Assembly: GCF_013373865.1 (NCBI RefSeq)
Contig: NC_050468.1
Location: 10,292,510-10,356,509 of the forward strand
Length of the DNA: 64,000 nt
DNA from: Monomorium pharaonis
Taxonomy: Eukaryota; Arthropoda; Insecta; Hymenoptera; Formicidae
Reading direction: 5' to 3'
The notes beneath the pieces were generated by a model. The model ran no database searches. It was not told the origin of the DNA and saw nothing but the letters and a program-made list of their open reading frames with translations. Positions 1 to 12,019 of the stretch are shown here, piece by piece. Made by a program: the position numbers and the translations under genes. Within the stretch, counting starts at the first letter, position 1, and every line of letters starts with the position of its first letter.

Positions 1-60
1 ATGCTAATGCGAGACGAATGTCTCTCCCCTTTCCTCTTCGTGTCCTCTCGCCTCCGAAGA

Positions 61-70
<10 letters not shown>

Positions 71-126
<56 letters not shown>
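71..126 (+). repeat. (GA)n microsatellite
   Basis: An almost uninterrupted AG dinucleotide tract of about 56 bases. Such tracts are expected to be length-polymorphic. In insects, GAGAG tracts are binding sites for GAGA-factor or CLAMP-type proteins, but any such role here is inference. Confidence 0.95.
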
Positions 127-131
<5 letters not shown>

Positions 132-660
132 AAGTATCTTATGTCTTCGTACGCTATGTCGACGACTTAGGAGGATGCGTTACCCCGTGGGCGTGTTTGT
201 TCGGCTAAAATCTCTCCGCAGTGGGACGGCTATGCAGTTGCACCCGATGCTTCGTCTACTTCGTTCCCCCTTCCCCTAGTCCTCCCGCGCCTGAGCGTGC
301 AATCGATTGCCCATCGACACGCTGCGATAGATTAGCTAGAATTATCGCCATGTGAATCGGGCGATCGTATACGCCGATATCGAAATCGACCGGGAAGAAA
401 GAGGAAATATATCTACTGATGCATGGCGATATTAGATCACCTGGTGAAGAATGTATTTTTCGCCGATGCTTGTTTATCACACGCAAACACACATCCCACG
501 CAGGTATCTCGATATACGTTGATAAATACCGCGAGACAGATTTTCGCGCGCGTTCGATTATTTATAAATTCAAGAGGATATAAATCAGAATAAATCCGCC
601 CGCGACCACTTTTTCTCACATTGCACTTAATTTACATTATTTTTAATATGTTGCGCTCCC

Positions 661-685
661 TCTCTCTCTCTCTCTCTCTCTCTCT
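661..685 (+). repeat. (CT)n microsatellite
   Basis: A pure TC tract of 25 bases, opposite in strand sense to the GA tract 540 bases upstream. Confidence 0.95.
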
Positions 686-1020
686 GTGAATGACCATGTG
701 ACTTTGGTGTCACGTCGCAGAATATATCGTCGCCGGTCGCAGCATCGTAACGGCGGGTAGGGGGGTAGCGTTGCTTGCTAGAGGAATATTACGCAAGAGG
801 GCAGTACCAAGAAGTCGAGAGAAGCGCCGAGGTAAACGTCTGAGGTTTCCCCGAGGGGACGACAAACGCGAGAGAGGTACAGAGAGAGGCGCGGTGATTC
901 CTCTGCGCCGAGAATTCGTAACACGTGTAGCCCGGTGGTTTATGGTGATTAGTAGTTTACTGGAGACATTTCCGTTGCCTGAATCGTCCCCGAGTTTCCC
1001 GTTCTTACATTAGTTACTCG

Positions 1021-1750
1021 ATTCCCGTCTACAGGGCACGCCTCCCTTCCTCGAAATGTCGCCCGAAATGAAGCCACGAGTCTGCCTCGTAATTTACACC
1101 TAGCGGAACTGCACAGTTTCTATCAATTACCGCGCGAAAGAGCAGGGAGAGAGCTCACAATTTTTTTCCGTACGATAAGCTGTTTTGCTCTAAGTATCTA
1201 TACACTCGTTATAAGTCGTAATCCTATATTCAAAATAAGAAATCACATGTGAAACCTAGAAAAATTTCTTTCATATCTCGATGCTTTATGCAAATTTTTT
1301 CTATTTGAAACTAGAAGGATACATGGAATACATGGATTTTTGTTTAGTAAACCGATATTCTCCATTTTCTTTTTTTAATGTTTTAAAGTACATTTGATCG
1401 TGGTTCACGAAGAGAATATGAATCTCAGGAGACTACTCGGTAACTAAATAGTTTCAGGAAGGGAGAATGGCGTGGGCGTGAGAGTCTTCTAATTATTAGC
1501 ATAACGTACAACGCCGTCTCGAGTGACAGTTATATCCGGACTAGAGAATCTGGCGACTCTGTTAACGTTTACTCGACGCCGCCCTGAATTCCAGTAGGTT
1601 AGCGACGGAGAGACATCTCGAGTTCTCGAGTGCTTCATCAGCTTAAGGACAGCTTGAGCCCAGGAGCTTGTCTCCACATACTCGGATATACTACTTTCTC
1701 TCGTTAAAATGTGAAAAACGTTTGTATTTCTACAAGCGGCGTAAACTAAA
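1021..1750. other. Noncoding, no feature seen
   Basis: Mixed-composition DNA, with an AT-rich patch around 1,160-1,420. Reading frames are short and overlap on both strands. No splice-site pair, RNA gene or repeat was recognised. Confidence 0.5.
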
Positions 1751-2340
1751 TCACGCTGGCTCGCCCAAGTTCAAAGATGCAAGAAGTCCGCCATTTCGCG
1801 TGGACTAAGTGCACTCGAGAAACTCGATCGGCGGACTGGTATCTGGTGAATCTCAAGTAGTCACGCGACGGCATGTGAAAACGCGTCGCAACACGTGCTG
1901 CACGCATGTTTCCGCAAAGCCGCGTTGCACCGGTCAACTGTTTACGAGCCCGGCGAAGCCACTGGAGGACGTTGGCTGGACATTCGCATCGGCGCGGCAA
2001 GAAAAGAGATCGCGATACCCTAGAGAACACTTGCTGTCAGGCTAAACATTGACCACCCTTCGCAATCGTTCAGCCACCCCAGCCCCGCGACCTGTTGGTG
2101 TTACGTTACGGGCCGCTCGTCGAGCTCTCGTAAGATACGTGAGAACACGAGTGGTCTCGCAAGGACCACGCGCGACGCCGCCAGCTCCACGTTCTGTCAT
2201 TTATCTACCGCGTAGGAGGGCCGGAGATAGGCCGAAGGGGCCGGATCGGCGACTCCTCGTGATTGATCGGCAGCAACGCCTCGACGACTAGCTGGCGTCG
2301 GCTCGCTATACCCTGTGTCTCCTGTAACGGGAAATTTGGT
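1750..2340. other. GC-rich block, possible regulatory DNA or UTR
   Basis: A CpG-rich stretch in which both strands stay open for 60-95 codons, so open frames are not informative. Composition would fit a promoter or untranslated exon, but no TATA box with a positioned initiator and no coding signature was found. Confidence 0.3.
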
Positions 2341-2508
2341 ACATTATGTGTGTTGTGTCGTTACTTCTGTGTCTCGCGAAAGAATTTGCGATCAGATTAA
2401 TTAGTCCACACGATAGAACGGTTTTGCTGAAACCATTAAAAGTTTAATTAGATATCTGAAAATAATTTTAATAATTTTAAACCAATTTTAGACATTGCTT
2501 TAGGCAAT

Positions 2509-2597
2509 TGAAATAATTATGAGGGGCATTCAAGCATGCTGCAACAAAATTTTGACATTTCAGCAACAAGCTTGAACGTCATACATAATTATTTTCA
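2509..2597. repeat. Imperfect inverted repeat, 27-nt arms
   Basis: The arm at 2,509-2,535 pairs imperfectly with the arm at 2,570-2,597. Shared cores are AAATAATTATG near the outer end and ATTCAAGC/GCTTGAAC near the loop. Weaker mirror similarity continues outward into the AT-rich flanks (about 2,430 and 2,660), so this may be the centre of a decayed foldback transposon. No target-site duplication was found. Confidence 0.5.
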
Positions 2598-2859
2598 TAG
2601 TCTAACAGCTAAAATTAATTTTAGCTTTATATCAAGTTAAAGTTTCAAACATTTTAACAAAATCATTTTTGCATGTAGTTATAATTATTAAAAGTTAACA
2701 ATAAATTAGCAGCGTGGAATTATCAATACATTAGTAGACACACATATTCTATCCTTGCTGTTTCATGTCATGTTCGAAATAATTTATTTTGAAAAAGATA
2801 AAAATAACCATGCAGATTTGAAAAGCTTTGACGAGGCAACTTGTATCCTATATATTTTA

Positions 2860-3130
2860 TAATCCTGAAGCTCATCTTTATCGATCGTCTTTTACAATCT
2901 TGGACATCGAATTGGCGCACATATAAACATGTATATCGATCTTAGCTGTAATTATTAATTCTTATATCACGTGAATTCGGACCTCAATTGTTAATTATTA
3001 ATTTGTATGTCACTGAAGATGACCGCTATTATGGGTCGAAACGTTTGACTATGTTTACTTTGTATGTTGACGTTTATTGTATTGTTAGCATGAACATTTA
3101 GCGGGCCTGCTTTTTTCTCATTTTGATTTT
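2860..3130 (+). mobile_element. Possible retroelement 3' end fragment
   Basis: The segment contains CTGAAGAT, then a short stem (GACC at 3,021-3,024 pairing with GGTC at 3,034-3,037), then CGAAACG. This arrangement resembles the conserved hairpin plus CGAAAC seen in 3' parts of Penelope-like retroelements, some of which carry hammerhead ribozymes. The strict hammerhead core CTGATGA is not present. No reverse transcriptase or GIY-YIG reading frame is left nearby, so at best this is a truncated 3' tail. The family assignment rests on memory of the motif. Confidence 0.25.
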
Positions 3131-3419
3131 AAATCTTTGACCTAGTTTTATGTCTGTTTTTTAATTTTGTATCATGGCTACGTTCAGCAGAAAAAGTAGC
3201 TTTGCAATTGTTATAAAATTTTTTATATGATTGATTTATACATTTAGATCCGACAGGAATTAAGGGGATGAACCAATTGTGTTAAAGAACAGTTTTACAA
3301 CAGTTGCGAAGCTGCTTTTTCTAATAAACGCAGCCATTCTTTACTTTTGTTAATTTGCTGTTAATTTTATATCGTAAAAATCAAATAAAGTTTGACATAC
3401 TTTTTGAGGTTCTATTATG

Positions 3420-3999
3420 TACTACGAATGTAGTCACCGTTTCTTCTTGGCGCCGTAGTTTTGTATGAGGTTCAGCCAATTAGACCACGAACGACGAGTG
3501 ATTCGTCGAGAAATATTTTCGGTCACGCGCTAGCGAGGGCGGAAGACGCGGAGGGGAAAAGGGGGCGCGGTTGAAATGGGGCTGGTTTCTTCTTACCAAT
3601 TCGAGAACTTCGTCTCAATGCTGCACCATAGCAGTGTGGATGCTTATAAATCGCTTCCAGGTTTTGGCGCTTGCACCACGGCGACTGCTGTCACGCGCGA
3701 TCCTAACGACGTTTAACTAATCACGCCCGGAGAAAATATATATCCGCGATGGGAAACTGGCGCCAGGAACGGGATCGCTAACAAGTAAACAGAAACGCAA
3801 CGCCCGTAGAAGTCGCTTAAGAAAGCGAAGGCAGGAAGAAAGCGAAGGATTTCTAGAAATGTCAAAATTTTATAGTCGTTTTCTTTTCTTAATTTTTTAT
3901 TTGCGCACAATTTTAACGCTTTCTTAAAATACATCAGCAAATGAAACATAGAACAATTTTAAATATATTCACAGAATGAAATATCAACTAAGACTAAAT
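3420..3999. other. Noncoding; GC-rich then AT-rich
   Basis: The first 300 bases are GC-rich, with a CCAAT pentamer near 3,476 and a TTATAAAT near 3,644 that could be core-promoter parts. No initiator at the right distance and no coding exon follow. The rest turns AT-rich, with no recognised element. Confidence 0.3.
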
Positions 4000-4310
4000 G
4001 TCATTGTTATTAAAGATAAGATATATTTGCTGTGAAATACAATTTAATTAGTTAAAATTAAAAGCATGTTTCAACATTAGTAGCTAAGAAAGTGACAACC
4101 GTTTCTTCTATTTTTAGTCTTTCTAATATTTCACGCGCATATTCGAATTGGAATTGTTTATGGAACGCTAATATTTGGTTCCAACAACGAATATTTTTTA
4201 CTGTAGCTATTACATTTTAGTAAATTGAACTTTGACAGCAATGATCTTAGCTATCTTTATTAAGCACATATCTTAACAACCACGGCTATATTTTAGCTTT
4301 GTAGGCTGTG
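4000..4310 (-). mobile_element. Dispersed repeat, copy A (inverted relative to copy B)
   Basis: The reverse complement of this segment aligns through most of its length with 32,660-32,925. Shared cores in the same order include TTAAAATATAGCC-like, CATAAACAATT, TTTCTTAGCTA, TGCTTTTAATTTT and ATCTTTAATAA. The copies differ by many substitutions and small indels, so both are old. No reading frame is present. The family is probably a nonautonomous transposon, but I cannot name it. Confidence 0.7.
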
Positions 4311-5270
4311 TTGTGAATTCTTTTAAATTGCAATTATGATATTAAACATGCATTTATATCATTATGACGTAGCTTCATAGCCGGGCTCGCCATAGTAGTG
4401 ATAATTAGCATCTGCACTATCGTAGTGTCGCCGTTTACTTACAGCGCATTTATTATACTCATTGTGTGTCGTAAACCATGTACATCCGTGCTGTTACTCC
4501 ATATACACATTGCGGATATTGTAATTCAATGCAGAATTATAATTATCTTTCGGTTCCTTCATAATGGTTAAGATATACGAGACGTAGAAGTTGTGGAAAA
4601 TACAGCGATATAACACCTTGTATAAGTAGATCGTTAAAACAACGATATCAATTGAGGACATCAAGATCGCGGGACCCTTCTCCCGGCGATTATATTAACA
4701 TTCCGTGTCCTGTTGCGCGACAGGCACTTTCGTGCGGCGAAGTAACATGCGATTTTACCACCGAGCTGCAAGCAAGATTATGACCGTTTTTATTAACGCG
4801 TTGTAAGGATTTCTAAAAAAAAAAAGAAATCTATACCTACACGCGTTTGGATCTTCCTCACGCCAACTATTGTTCCAATATCGGTAACATTTTCCATGCT
4901 ATCGCCCCGTGAGACTTATCAATCCGCGATAAGTATCGCCGATAAACCTCATCGAGGACACAGTCCTCGAGGATATTTGCACAGTCTATCGCCTCTACAT
5001 TTTTTCATTCTATCGATTATCTGCCGCTATATTATCGCGGTATTCCAATTTCCCTGTGCCTCCTCGTATGAGCGAAGATCCGTTAACCCGTTGTCGAGCG
5101 ATATACCGAGATTGGTTACACTCGAATCGTGATTATAAGGGCCGATCTCAAGCAATTTACGGAAGGGGCGTCATTATGTGTACGACGTACGTATTGCCCC
5201 GCTACGGCGGTATATATATACCGTTAAAAGCGTAAAGCGTTACACCATCTCATAGTAAGCGTGCGTTCAC
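4311..5270. other. Noncoding, no feature seen
   Basis: AT-rich to mixed DNA with only short open frames. A palindromic TATATATA patch lies near 5,211-5,220. No gene, RNA or element was recognised. Confidence 0.5.
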
Positions 5271-5474
5271 CACGTGCTCGCTCGTGTATACACACGAATG
5301 GGCCCTCTTACCTGCCTATGTCCCCTCCCTCCCTTCCCGCGCCACGTTGAACTCGTGGTTCGTAAATCAGGAACACGAGCCACGGAAAAAGTCACTCGCC
5401 ATTTCGCCGTGGCCGATAAGTTTACCTACGACGATGGTGGTGGTAACTTACGTCTCGATCCGCGCACACATAGC

Positions 5475-5522
<48 letters not shown>
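5475..5522 (+). repeat. (GA)n microsatellite
   Basis: A GA tract of about 48 bases with one AAA interruption. It creates overlapping plus-strand frames of 122 and 153 codons whose middle is Arg-Glu repeat. These are artefacts. Confidence 0.95.
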
Positions 5523-5528
<6 letters not shown>

Positions 5529-6360
5529 TCGATCTTTACGATTCACTCGAAGCGCAGTAAAACATTTGCTTTTGCGAACGCCCCTCTCTTTCTTTTTTTT
5601 CACTTCGAAGAACTATGGAAAAATTGTGGCGTTGCGAAATAGCTTTCGTATTTATACATGGCAGAGTCATGAACGCCTTATAGAGAGAATGACGAAAATA
5701 AGATGTATAAGTAGAATCATTTATTTCACGTTAATCGTATTTTAATATAACGGCTAATGAAATATTGTTAATAAGATTTGAGGTCAGGTTTTCTCTTTCT
5801 CTCTCTGTTTCTTTCTCCCTTTCTCTCAGAAAGTTTATTACATTTTCATCTTCGTAAATCAGCCACCTGAGTTGATAATATCGCGTGAAAGTGGGTCAGT
5901 CGCGCGGAATAAATCGCGCCATACGGCGCGCGCAATTTCGGCGGGTGTGACTGCGTAAATCATCACCGATAAGAAGATTCCGGAGTCGTTTCTCGAGTCT
6001 GAGTCCGTCCGGACGAATCGAGCGGTATAAGCGGATAGACGGATGGCCGGTGTTCGCCACGCGGCGGGTATAAATATTCCACGGGTTGCCTAAGAAGTAG
6101 CTGCGGAGCTGCCGCGGGGCCAATTTAGAGGCAGCTCGGTTAATGAGCCACCGCGGATGCCACACGCATCTTTTTGCGCCCCTGGGTCCCCGTCTCTGTG
6201 TGGCCGATCGAGCGGTTAACAAACGCACGGGCACCTGGTTCTACTCCTTTTCTCCTCTGTTTGCTCCCCCCCCCCCCGTTCCTGTTCTGTTCCATGGTCA
6301 GTAAGAATTTTACGGCGGACCCGCAGCGCGGCAGCTGATAAGCGAATGATATAATTATCA
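5523..6360. other. Noncoding, contains CT-rich patch and C12 run
   Basis: The stretch includes an imperfect CT/TTC patch at about 5,792-5,826 and a run of 12 C at 6,266-6,277. Minus-strand frames of 112 and 73 codons are open mainly because the DNA is GC-rich, and they resemble no protein I know. Confidence 0.5.
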
Positions 6361-7241
6361 ATTAAATCGGACTCATTAAGTATTTTATTTTAATCATGAA
6401 AATTTTCCGAGTGTATATATGTTTACACACACACACGCACACATATATGATATTTCTCATAATTATTGCCGTTCGAAATCAGCTGTCATGTTACAGTAAA
6501 ACAACCGAGCGATTATAATTGATTGTCTCTCCTGGTGTCGCCAATTTAAAGATCTTCGTTGCTCCCATCGTTTGTCGTTAATTGGACCGCGCACTTAACA
6601 ACACCTCGATGAAACGACCTCGCGCGCGACGTTGCACGTCACTGTTTATCCGTTTTAAGCATCGTCATCTTATTGAAATGTATAAATGAGCGCGATAAGG
6701 TAGGCATGGTGCGAAAGTCAGACGAGCACACTGTCGGATTTAACGCCCATCCAATTAATTTCGTGACGCCGTCTTCCAAGATGCCCCGCGACGACCGGTG
6801 GGAACGAACGCACCCCTGCGGTGCGCTTTCTCTTACGGAATAGCGGTGGCCCTCGAGCCGATGGACCTACTTACAATTTTTGAAGCAAATGCAGACACTG
6901 ATTTTGATTACATTTCAACCGTGCTGACTAGTTAAGTGAATATTTGATTTTTATTTTTTAATTTTTGAGATTAATCGATATTTAATTTGAAAGGATTGAT
7001 GTAACGTCATATGAAATACTTCTTTATTATAATATGAGGCTACAGATTTGTTTATCTTCTATACTTTCCATTTGTTTTTGCAGTATTTGGTTCTATATAT
7101 ATTTGGATACGCATTACTTTTAGATTCTCAGCGATCTTAATCAGCTGCATTTATCGCTTCAGGATTTTTTTCGCACGACACATGTTTTTAATTTATATTT
7201 GCATTTTTATTGTTGACTGAATCGAGGGAACAACAGTCATC
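6361..7241. other. Noncoding, (AC)n patch and AT-rich tail
   Basis: A short (AC)n tract lies at about 6,426-6,446. The rest grades from mixed to AT-rich. No supported feature. Confidence 0.5.
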
Positions 7242-7391
7242 CCTTATAAAAATGTAATACTGGGCAGTATTAAATTGGCCAGTAATTATTATTTTGAATA
7301 TTAAAAATATTGCCAGCAGTACTTTTAATACTAAAAGTAAGTATTAATTACTGGCCAATTTAATACCGTCCACTATTACATTTTTATAAGG
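7242..7391. mobile_element. MITE with 47-nt terminal inverted repeats
   Basis: The arms at 7,242-7,288 and 7,345-7,391 are reverse complements at 44 of 47 positions. Both end in CCTTATAAAAATG when read inward. The 56-base centre is itself AT-rich and partly palindromic. The 150-bp length, very long arms and absence of a reading frame are the MITE hallmarks. I could not define a target-site duplication, so the superfamily is unknown. High arm identity suggests a young insertion. Confidence 0.8.
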
Positions 7392-8120
7392 AATTAGCAT
7401 TGATGGCAAGATTTAAAAGACTCGTGGATTATCCCAAGCATTCTCCTGCCATTGGCGTCACTCACCAGGCCGGCGTCATTATTTGTGGCTTCGATTCTAA
7501 TAATAACTCACATGCACAAGGAGGCAAATAGGGACACAACATTAAGGTGAAAGAGACAGAGAAAGAAAGAAAATGACATGGCGGGGTCGCTCGCGTGTTT
7601 CATACGCGGCAGCGACTCCTGCGAGCCGTACGATGTCCACGGTAAGGGGAAATGTCAGGGAATTTATATCAAGTTAAATCGAGATGGAGCAGAGGGGAGA
7701 GAGAGAGAGAGAGAGAGAAGTGAAGAAAGAGAAGCTGAACGCTTACCCCGTGGCCAACCGAATGAAACGTCAGTAGGTGCTCCGACTCGGAATCGGTAAT
7801 TTTAATGCGACGACTTAAGGCGACCCGTTTATCTTTCGGGCCAGTCTTGTGACAACGTGACGGCAGGTGCAACCTATCCTGGATAGTGCTCGGTGGCTTT
7901 CCTGACGCGTGACAAACTAGCTATCGGGCAAGGGTGGACGTCGCGACGCGACGCTATCGCGTCTTTTTCGCACTCTTCTTGCTTGCACTCCGACTTCCTC
8001 CGTTCCTTTATCCGTTTTGTTGTAGAACGGTGCCTCATGGATAACGCGACGGCCGAAAGGTCGGAAAGTAAATACGGTGAAGAATCTATTAAGTCTTTTT
8101 CTCTTTTTTCACTTTAAAGA
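7392..8120. other. Noncoding with short GA tract
   Basis: A GA tract spans about 7,697-7,719. On the minus strand a good splice-donor match (CTG then GTGAGTGACG) reads leftward from about 7,468, but the acceptor that would pair with it is weak. I do not call an exon. Confidence 0.4.
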
Positions 8121-8930
8121 ATGTTACTAATATTCACGGAACTTGAAATTTGACTTATGTAAATTTAAATTTTATCTTTTTTAAAGACAAAATTGCTTCT
8201 TTGGCCATTTTTTCTTGATAATGAACGATCGTTTCATTAACGTTGTGTGTTTAGGTACATATGTATATTTATTTGAAATTATGAAAAGAACAGATATTAC
8301 ATCTATAATCTATTTTTGATTAAGAAATACCTCGCAATGTTTTCATGTTCTACATTGCATTATGAGAAAAATACGAAAAAAATTTAAATAAAATAGTTTT
8401 ATAAAACTATAAACATGTACAATAATCCAATATTATTAATAATCAGACTTATTTGTTAAAAAACTCCACTTGCAAATAAAAATTATGCAAATTTTATTCT
8501 CGTTTTTGTAGACTTGTTTTAAACAAATTTTATGTGAAAAACCCATAAATGTATGAACTAGAAGTTTTTACTTCTCTAATTATCTAGTAGATCATGTTTT
8601 TATCAGTATTAATACGGTGCAATGTTTAGTTTACGAGAAATAAAGGAATGCCGTTTTAAGAGGTTTATTTCGGTATATATTGGCGACCTTCCTTTACTTT
8701 CTCCACACACAATTCATTTAATATTAAAAAAAACAAGTAGTTTTTCTTTATGATTGTGTGATTATATACAAAAAAAATTTTTTTAATCTAATAAAATAAA
8801 TTTATATCAAAACTGTAAAAGGCATTAAAAAATTGTGTAAATCTTACTTGGAATTTTGAATAAAATCCAAAAATTTTCAGGGAATTTTCTTACAAAAATA
8901 AATACCCTGATTTCATCGCAGATACGGCGT
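8121..8930. other. AT-rich noncoding block
   Basis: Strongly AT-rich with many stops in all frames and A/T homopolymers. No element with recognisable ends was found. Confidence 0.6.
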
Positions 8931-9699
8931 TATACTCGTTGGTCGTGGCGAACGCTGCTTGTGACACGCTACGTTTGTTTCGCGCATTAAACACGATCAT
9001 TGCCTTCGAAACAGATTAACTGTCGCCGATAGCGGCAGCGATGGTGGCGACGGTGGTGATTGATAGATATGCGAGAATCGCAGGATGCGGACACACAGGC
9101 AGGCACTTCGTAGAAAATATCCGGCGAGAAATAATTTCCGGAGTGGCCGATTGCCGACGAGCGATCTCCGCCGTGCGTATCAACAGATCCGTACAATTGA
9201 AGGATCATAGTGGCGAGACGGTTCGTACGCCATCATAAGATAACACATAACGCAATACTGCTGTTCTTGCAGATATACGTCTCTAAAGCTGAAATGAACG
9301 CCTGGCAATTATATAAGTTCATCAGTTCTTTTTTCTCATCAAAGCAAAAATTATTTTATGATTGCGACGTTTTTTTGAAGCTTCAAGAAACAATCGTTTC
9401 TTTTTCATTTTGAAGATTTGGTGTGCTGTAAGAATTCGGGTTCTTTTTAAAAACTGAAATGTTATTGAAATTTTTATCTAATGTCTCTCGATGTCTTTCA
9501 AGTACGTCGTACCACCGCTGTTCCACCTTTTCCCTTTCGCGATGAACTCTGTCTCTATTGAGAGAGACCGGCAGTATAGATATCAACGGCTTCTCCTTAC
9601 CGCTGTGGAAACAAATAAACGCGGGTCTCCACGTCATAACTGTCGGGCACGGAGGCCACGCTTAATAAATACTCAGTCGCCGTGCCTTATGAGGACAGC
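8931..9699. other. Noncoding, mixed composition
   Basis: Overlapping short frames lie on both strands. A pyrimidine tract ending TTCTTGCAG near 9,271 looks like a splice acceptor on the plus strand, but the 45-codon frame after it shows no recognisable protein and no clear donor. Confidence 0.4.
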
Positions 9700-10090
9700 G
9701 GCATAAGGGTCCTCATCGCAGACTGTGCCGATATATACGACTATTCAAACATACGGCTGGTGGGTGCGTGGGTGCGTCGCGCGGGGTTTACGCGGGACGA
9801 AACGAGTGAGATAGTGCTGCGGTGACAGCGGCAACGAGCCGTGCATCGGTTAGTCTCGCCACATCAAGACCCTAACGTACGAGTTCCTCTGACTCAATCG
9901 CGCGCTCTCGTATACGTTATCCGCCGCACGTGTTTCGCCGCGTTTGCTGGTAGCGCGACATTCGGGAGCTTCTTGTATTCACTCGGATAATTCGAGGCGA
10001 TACGAACGCGCAAGTGTGCCATTTAGGAACCGAAAGTTCCATTATTGCGATGTAACGAACGAGTAACTTGACTGGTTCTTAATTGGAGCT
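9700..10090. other. CpG-rich block, possible promoter or 5' UTR
   Basis: A compact CpG-rich island between AT-rich DNA, free of long open frames and of simple repeats. Composition fits a transcription start region. Neither a positioned core promoter nor a coding start could be shown. Confidence 0.25.
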
Positions 10091-10422
10091 ACACCAGACG
10101 AACAACGCGTCGTTTCGATGCACATATATTTAGTTGGACGAATAAAGAAACGAGTAATTAACACAATTAACGCTGTCATTTCTTAAAATTAACTTGGACA
10201 AGCTTTGCGTGTACACATCGTAGTTATAAATACTTAATCAAGCGGTGCTTTACCTTCTCTTTCTCAATGATACTTCGCTTCAGTGTCGCAAGAAGGGCTC
10301 GTATAGAGATCCTTGAAAGGTCATGTATGCAATGTACACGGACACTGAGGGCTAATGTTGCTCTTTTTCGTGAATTCTGAAGGGGCCCAACAAAACATCA
10401 AGCTCTTTCTCTCTTTCAGGCA

Positions 10423-10468
10423 GAGAGAAAGGGAGAGAGAAAGAGAGAGAGAGAGAGAGAAAGAGAGT
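10423..10468 (+). repeat. (GA)n tract
   Basis: A purine tract of about 46 bases, GA with AAA/GGG interruptions. Together with the CT tract about 210 bases downstream it forms an inverted pair able to fold back. Confidence 0.9.
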
Positions 10469-10673
10469 GGCCACGAGCTCCTTGGGGACGTACGATATTA
10501 CGATGGCCCTCGCAGTTCGAGGAGAGCACCGGGCTTCCCGTCGAGAGCCACTCGAGGATGTGTTTGAGAAGGGGTTCGCTTTTCTCCTCAAAGCTCAAGA
10601 CAAACAGCTCTCGCTCGTGGCATCGGTAGCATAATAATCACTCGCGTATATTTCCGCTCTCCCTCCTTCTCTT

Positions 10674-10675
<2 letters not shown>

Positions 10676-10708
<33 letters not shown>
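10676..10708 (+). repeat. (CT)n microsatellite
   Basis: A pure CT tract of about 33 bases, followed by TTTCTCTC-type degenerate pyrimidines. It accounts for the Leu-Ser runs in the plus-strand open frame here. Confidence 0.95.
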
Positions 10709-10718
<10 letters not shown>

Positions 10719-11009
10719 TTTTTCTTCGCTTCTTTCCCGCGACCGAGCATTCTTTTTCTCGCTTCCTTCCACTACCCAAAGTACTTTCTTCCTCGTACAC
10801 GTTCCTCGCGCGTCTAATCGCGTCGATCTCGTGTAGATCTACATCGTACTTCATACGGACTCTAACTGATTTATTATACGCTCGTCAGTGTGAGACGTCG
10901 CAGTTCTCTTTGTATGCGCGATATATGCAATCGCCGCTCTATCGGACTCGTATCTCGCCTAACGGAGTCCTCTCTTTTTTCCTCCTCCCTTTTCGCCCTC
11001 CTCCTCCCC

Positions 11010-11014
<5 letters not shown>

Positions 11015-11053
<39 letters not shown>
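11015..11053 (+). repeat. (CT)n microsatellite
   Basis: A CT tract of about 39 bases, preceded by CCTCCTCCCC. With the previous tract it produces a spurious 178-codon frame of Ser-Leu runs. Confidence 0.95.
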
Positions 11054-11059
<6 letters not shown>

Positions 11060-11850
11060 TTTACTCCTCCATTCTGGTCCTTTTGCCTGATGCCTCTCGC
11101 ACAGACCCCGCGAGCGGAGTTACGAGACCTTCGAGCCACTCGTTTATCTTGCTTGACGAGGAAAGGAGGAATTAACGAGGAATTAATAGCGGATCTTAAT
11201 GATAAATGATTCCTTCAGCCAGCCACCCTTGCCGCCTGTCCTAATTTGTCTAATTATTTCACTTAATTCCCTCCCGCGCAACGACAAGATTTCGTGCCTC
11301 GCTTTAACGAAACGAAACTAATTAATGGCGCCATTAACTTACGAACAGGTTAGCATACATTTCCACACCCGGAGAGCGCAGGACCCGCGAAAAGACTTTA
11401 TCCTGTATATCTAGTTTGCATTATATATCTTATCTAATTATGCTAGTATCAAGCTCAATCTTATGTCAGAAACGGGTAAGAGTTACGTTCGGAAGGCGTA
11501 CCAACTTTAATCCTTATAATAAACACGTTTCGCGTCCTTGATACATTAATTTTTTGCTAAAAATGCACGATGTCTTTCCACACGTGCAGGCAGGCATATG
11601 TGGCCATTATGCGAAATGTAATATCGCGTAATGACACCGTAACTCCTCAAAGATACGCCTCGGACCCGCCAAAAAATATTCAGCCAGCGAAGAGCCGCTG
11701 CACGGAACTTGTCATTATACCGCCCATCGCGTACCTAACGGGTTCTACAAATGTATACGATCTCCACGATCTATATCTGCCCGATATTCGCGCACAGCTG
11801 TCAATCCGCGTCTCCCCGCGCGAAATCGTCCCATAAACGCGAGTGTAAAG
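11054..11850. other. Noncoding; contains a 16-bp perfect palindrome
   Basis: The segment contains TTAATGGCGCCATTAA at 11,322-11,337, a perfect palindrome carrying two TAATGG-like homeodomain half-sites in mirror orientation. Several ATTA/TAAT cores surround it. This resembles a conserved noncoding element of a developmental gene, but conservation cannot be judged from one sequence. Confidence 0.35.
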
Positions 11851-12019
11851 TACATTGAGAGAGGCCCGCGATTATCGCCGGGCTCGGGGACATGTCTCGA
11901 GAGAATGTCGCCGTGGTGTAAAACGCGTGCACGCGCGCGCCCGCGAGGCTATTTTACCTCGATGGCTTTCCTCAGCTGGTGCGTTCCATCAGTCACACGC
12001 AAATAACTCACGTCCCCTC

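Larger units (their letters stand above)
1..1020. other. Noncoding left margin with GA/CT tracts
   Basis: No supportable gene. Open frames here run through a GA microsatellite and code for alternating Arg-Glu, which is a microsatellite artefact. The DNA is of mixed GC content with undepleted CpG. Apart from two simple repeats (listed separately) I see no structured element. Confidence 0.6.

Noticed and set aside
3011..3040. Functional hammerhead ribozyme
   Set aside because: The invariant CTGATGA core is replaced by CTGAAGATGA, and helices I and III are not evident.
5274..5745. 122- and 153-codon overlapping frames
   Set aside because: Both pass through a GA microsatellite. The flanking residues match nothing recognisable.
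10673..11209. 178-codon plus-strand frame
   Set aside because: It is made of Ser-Leu runs encoded by two CT microsatellites.
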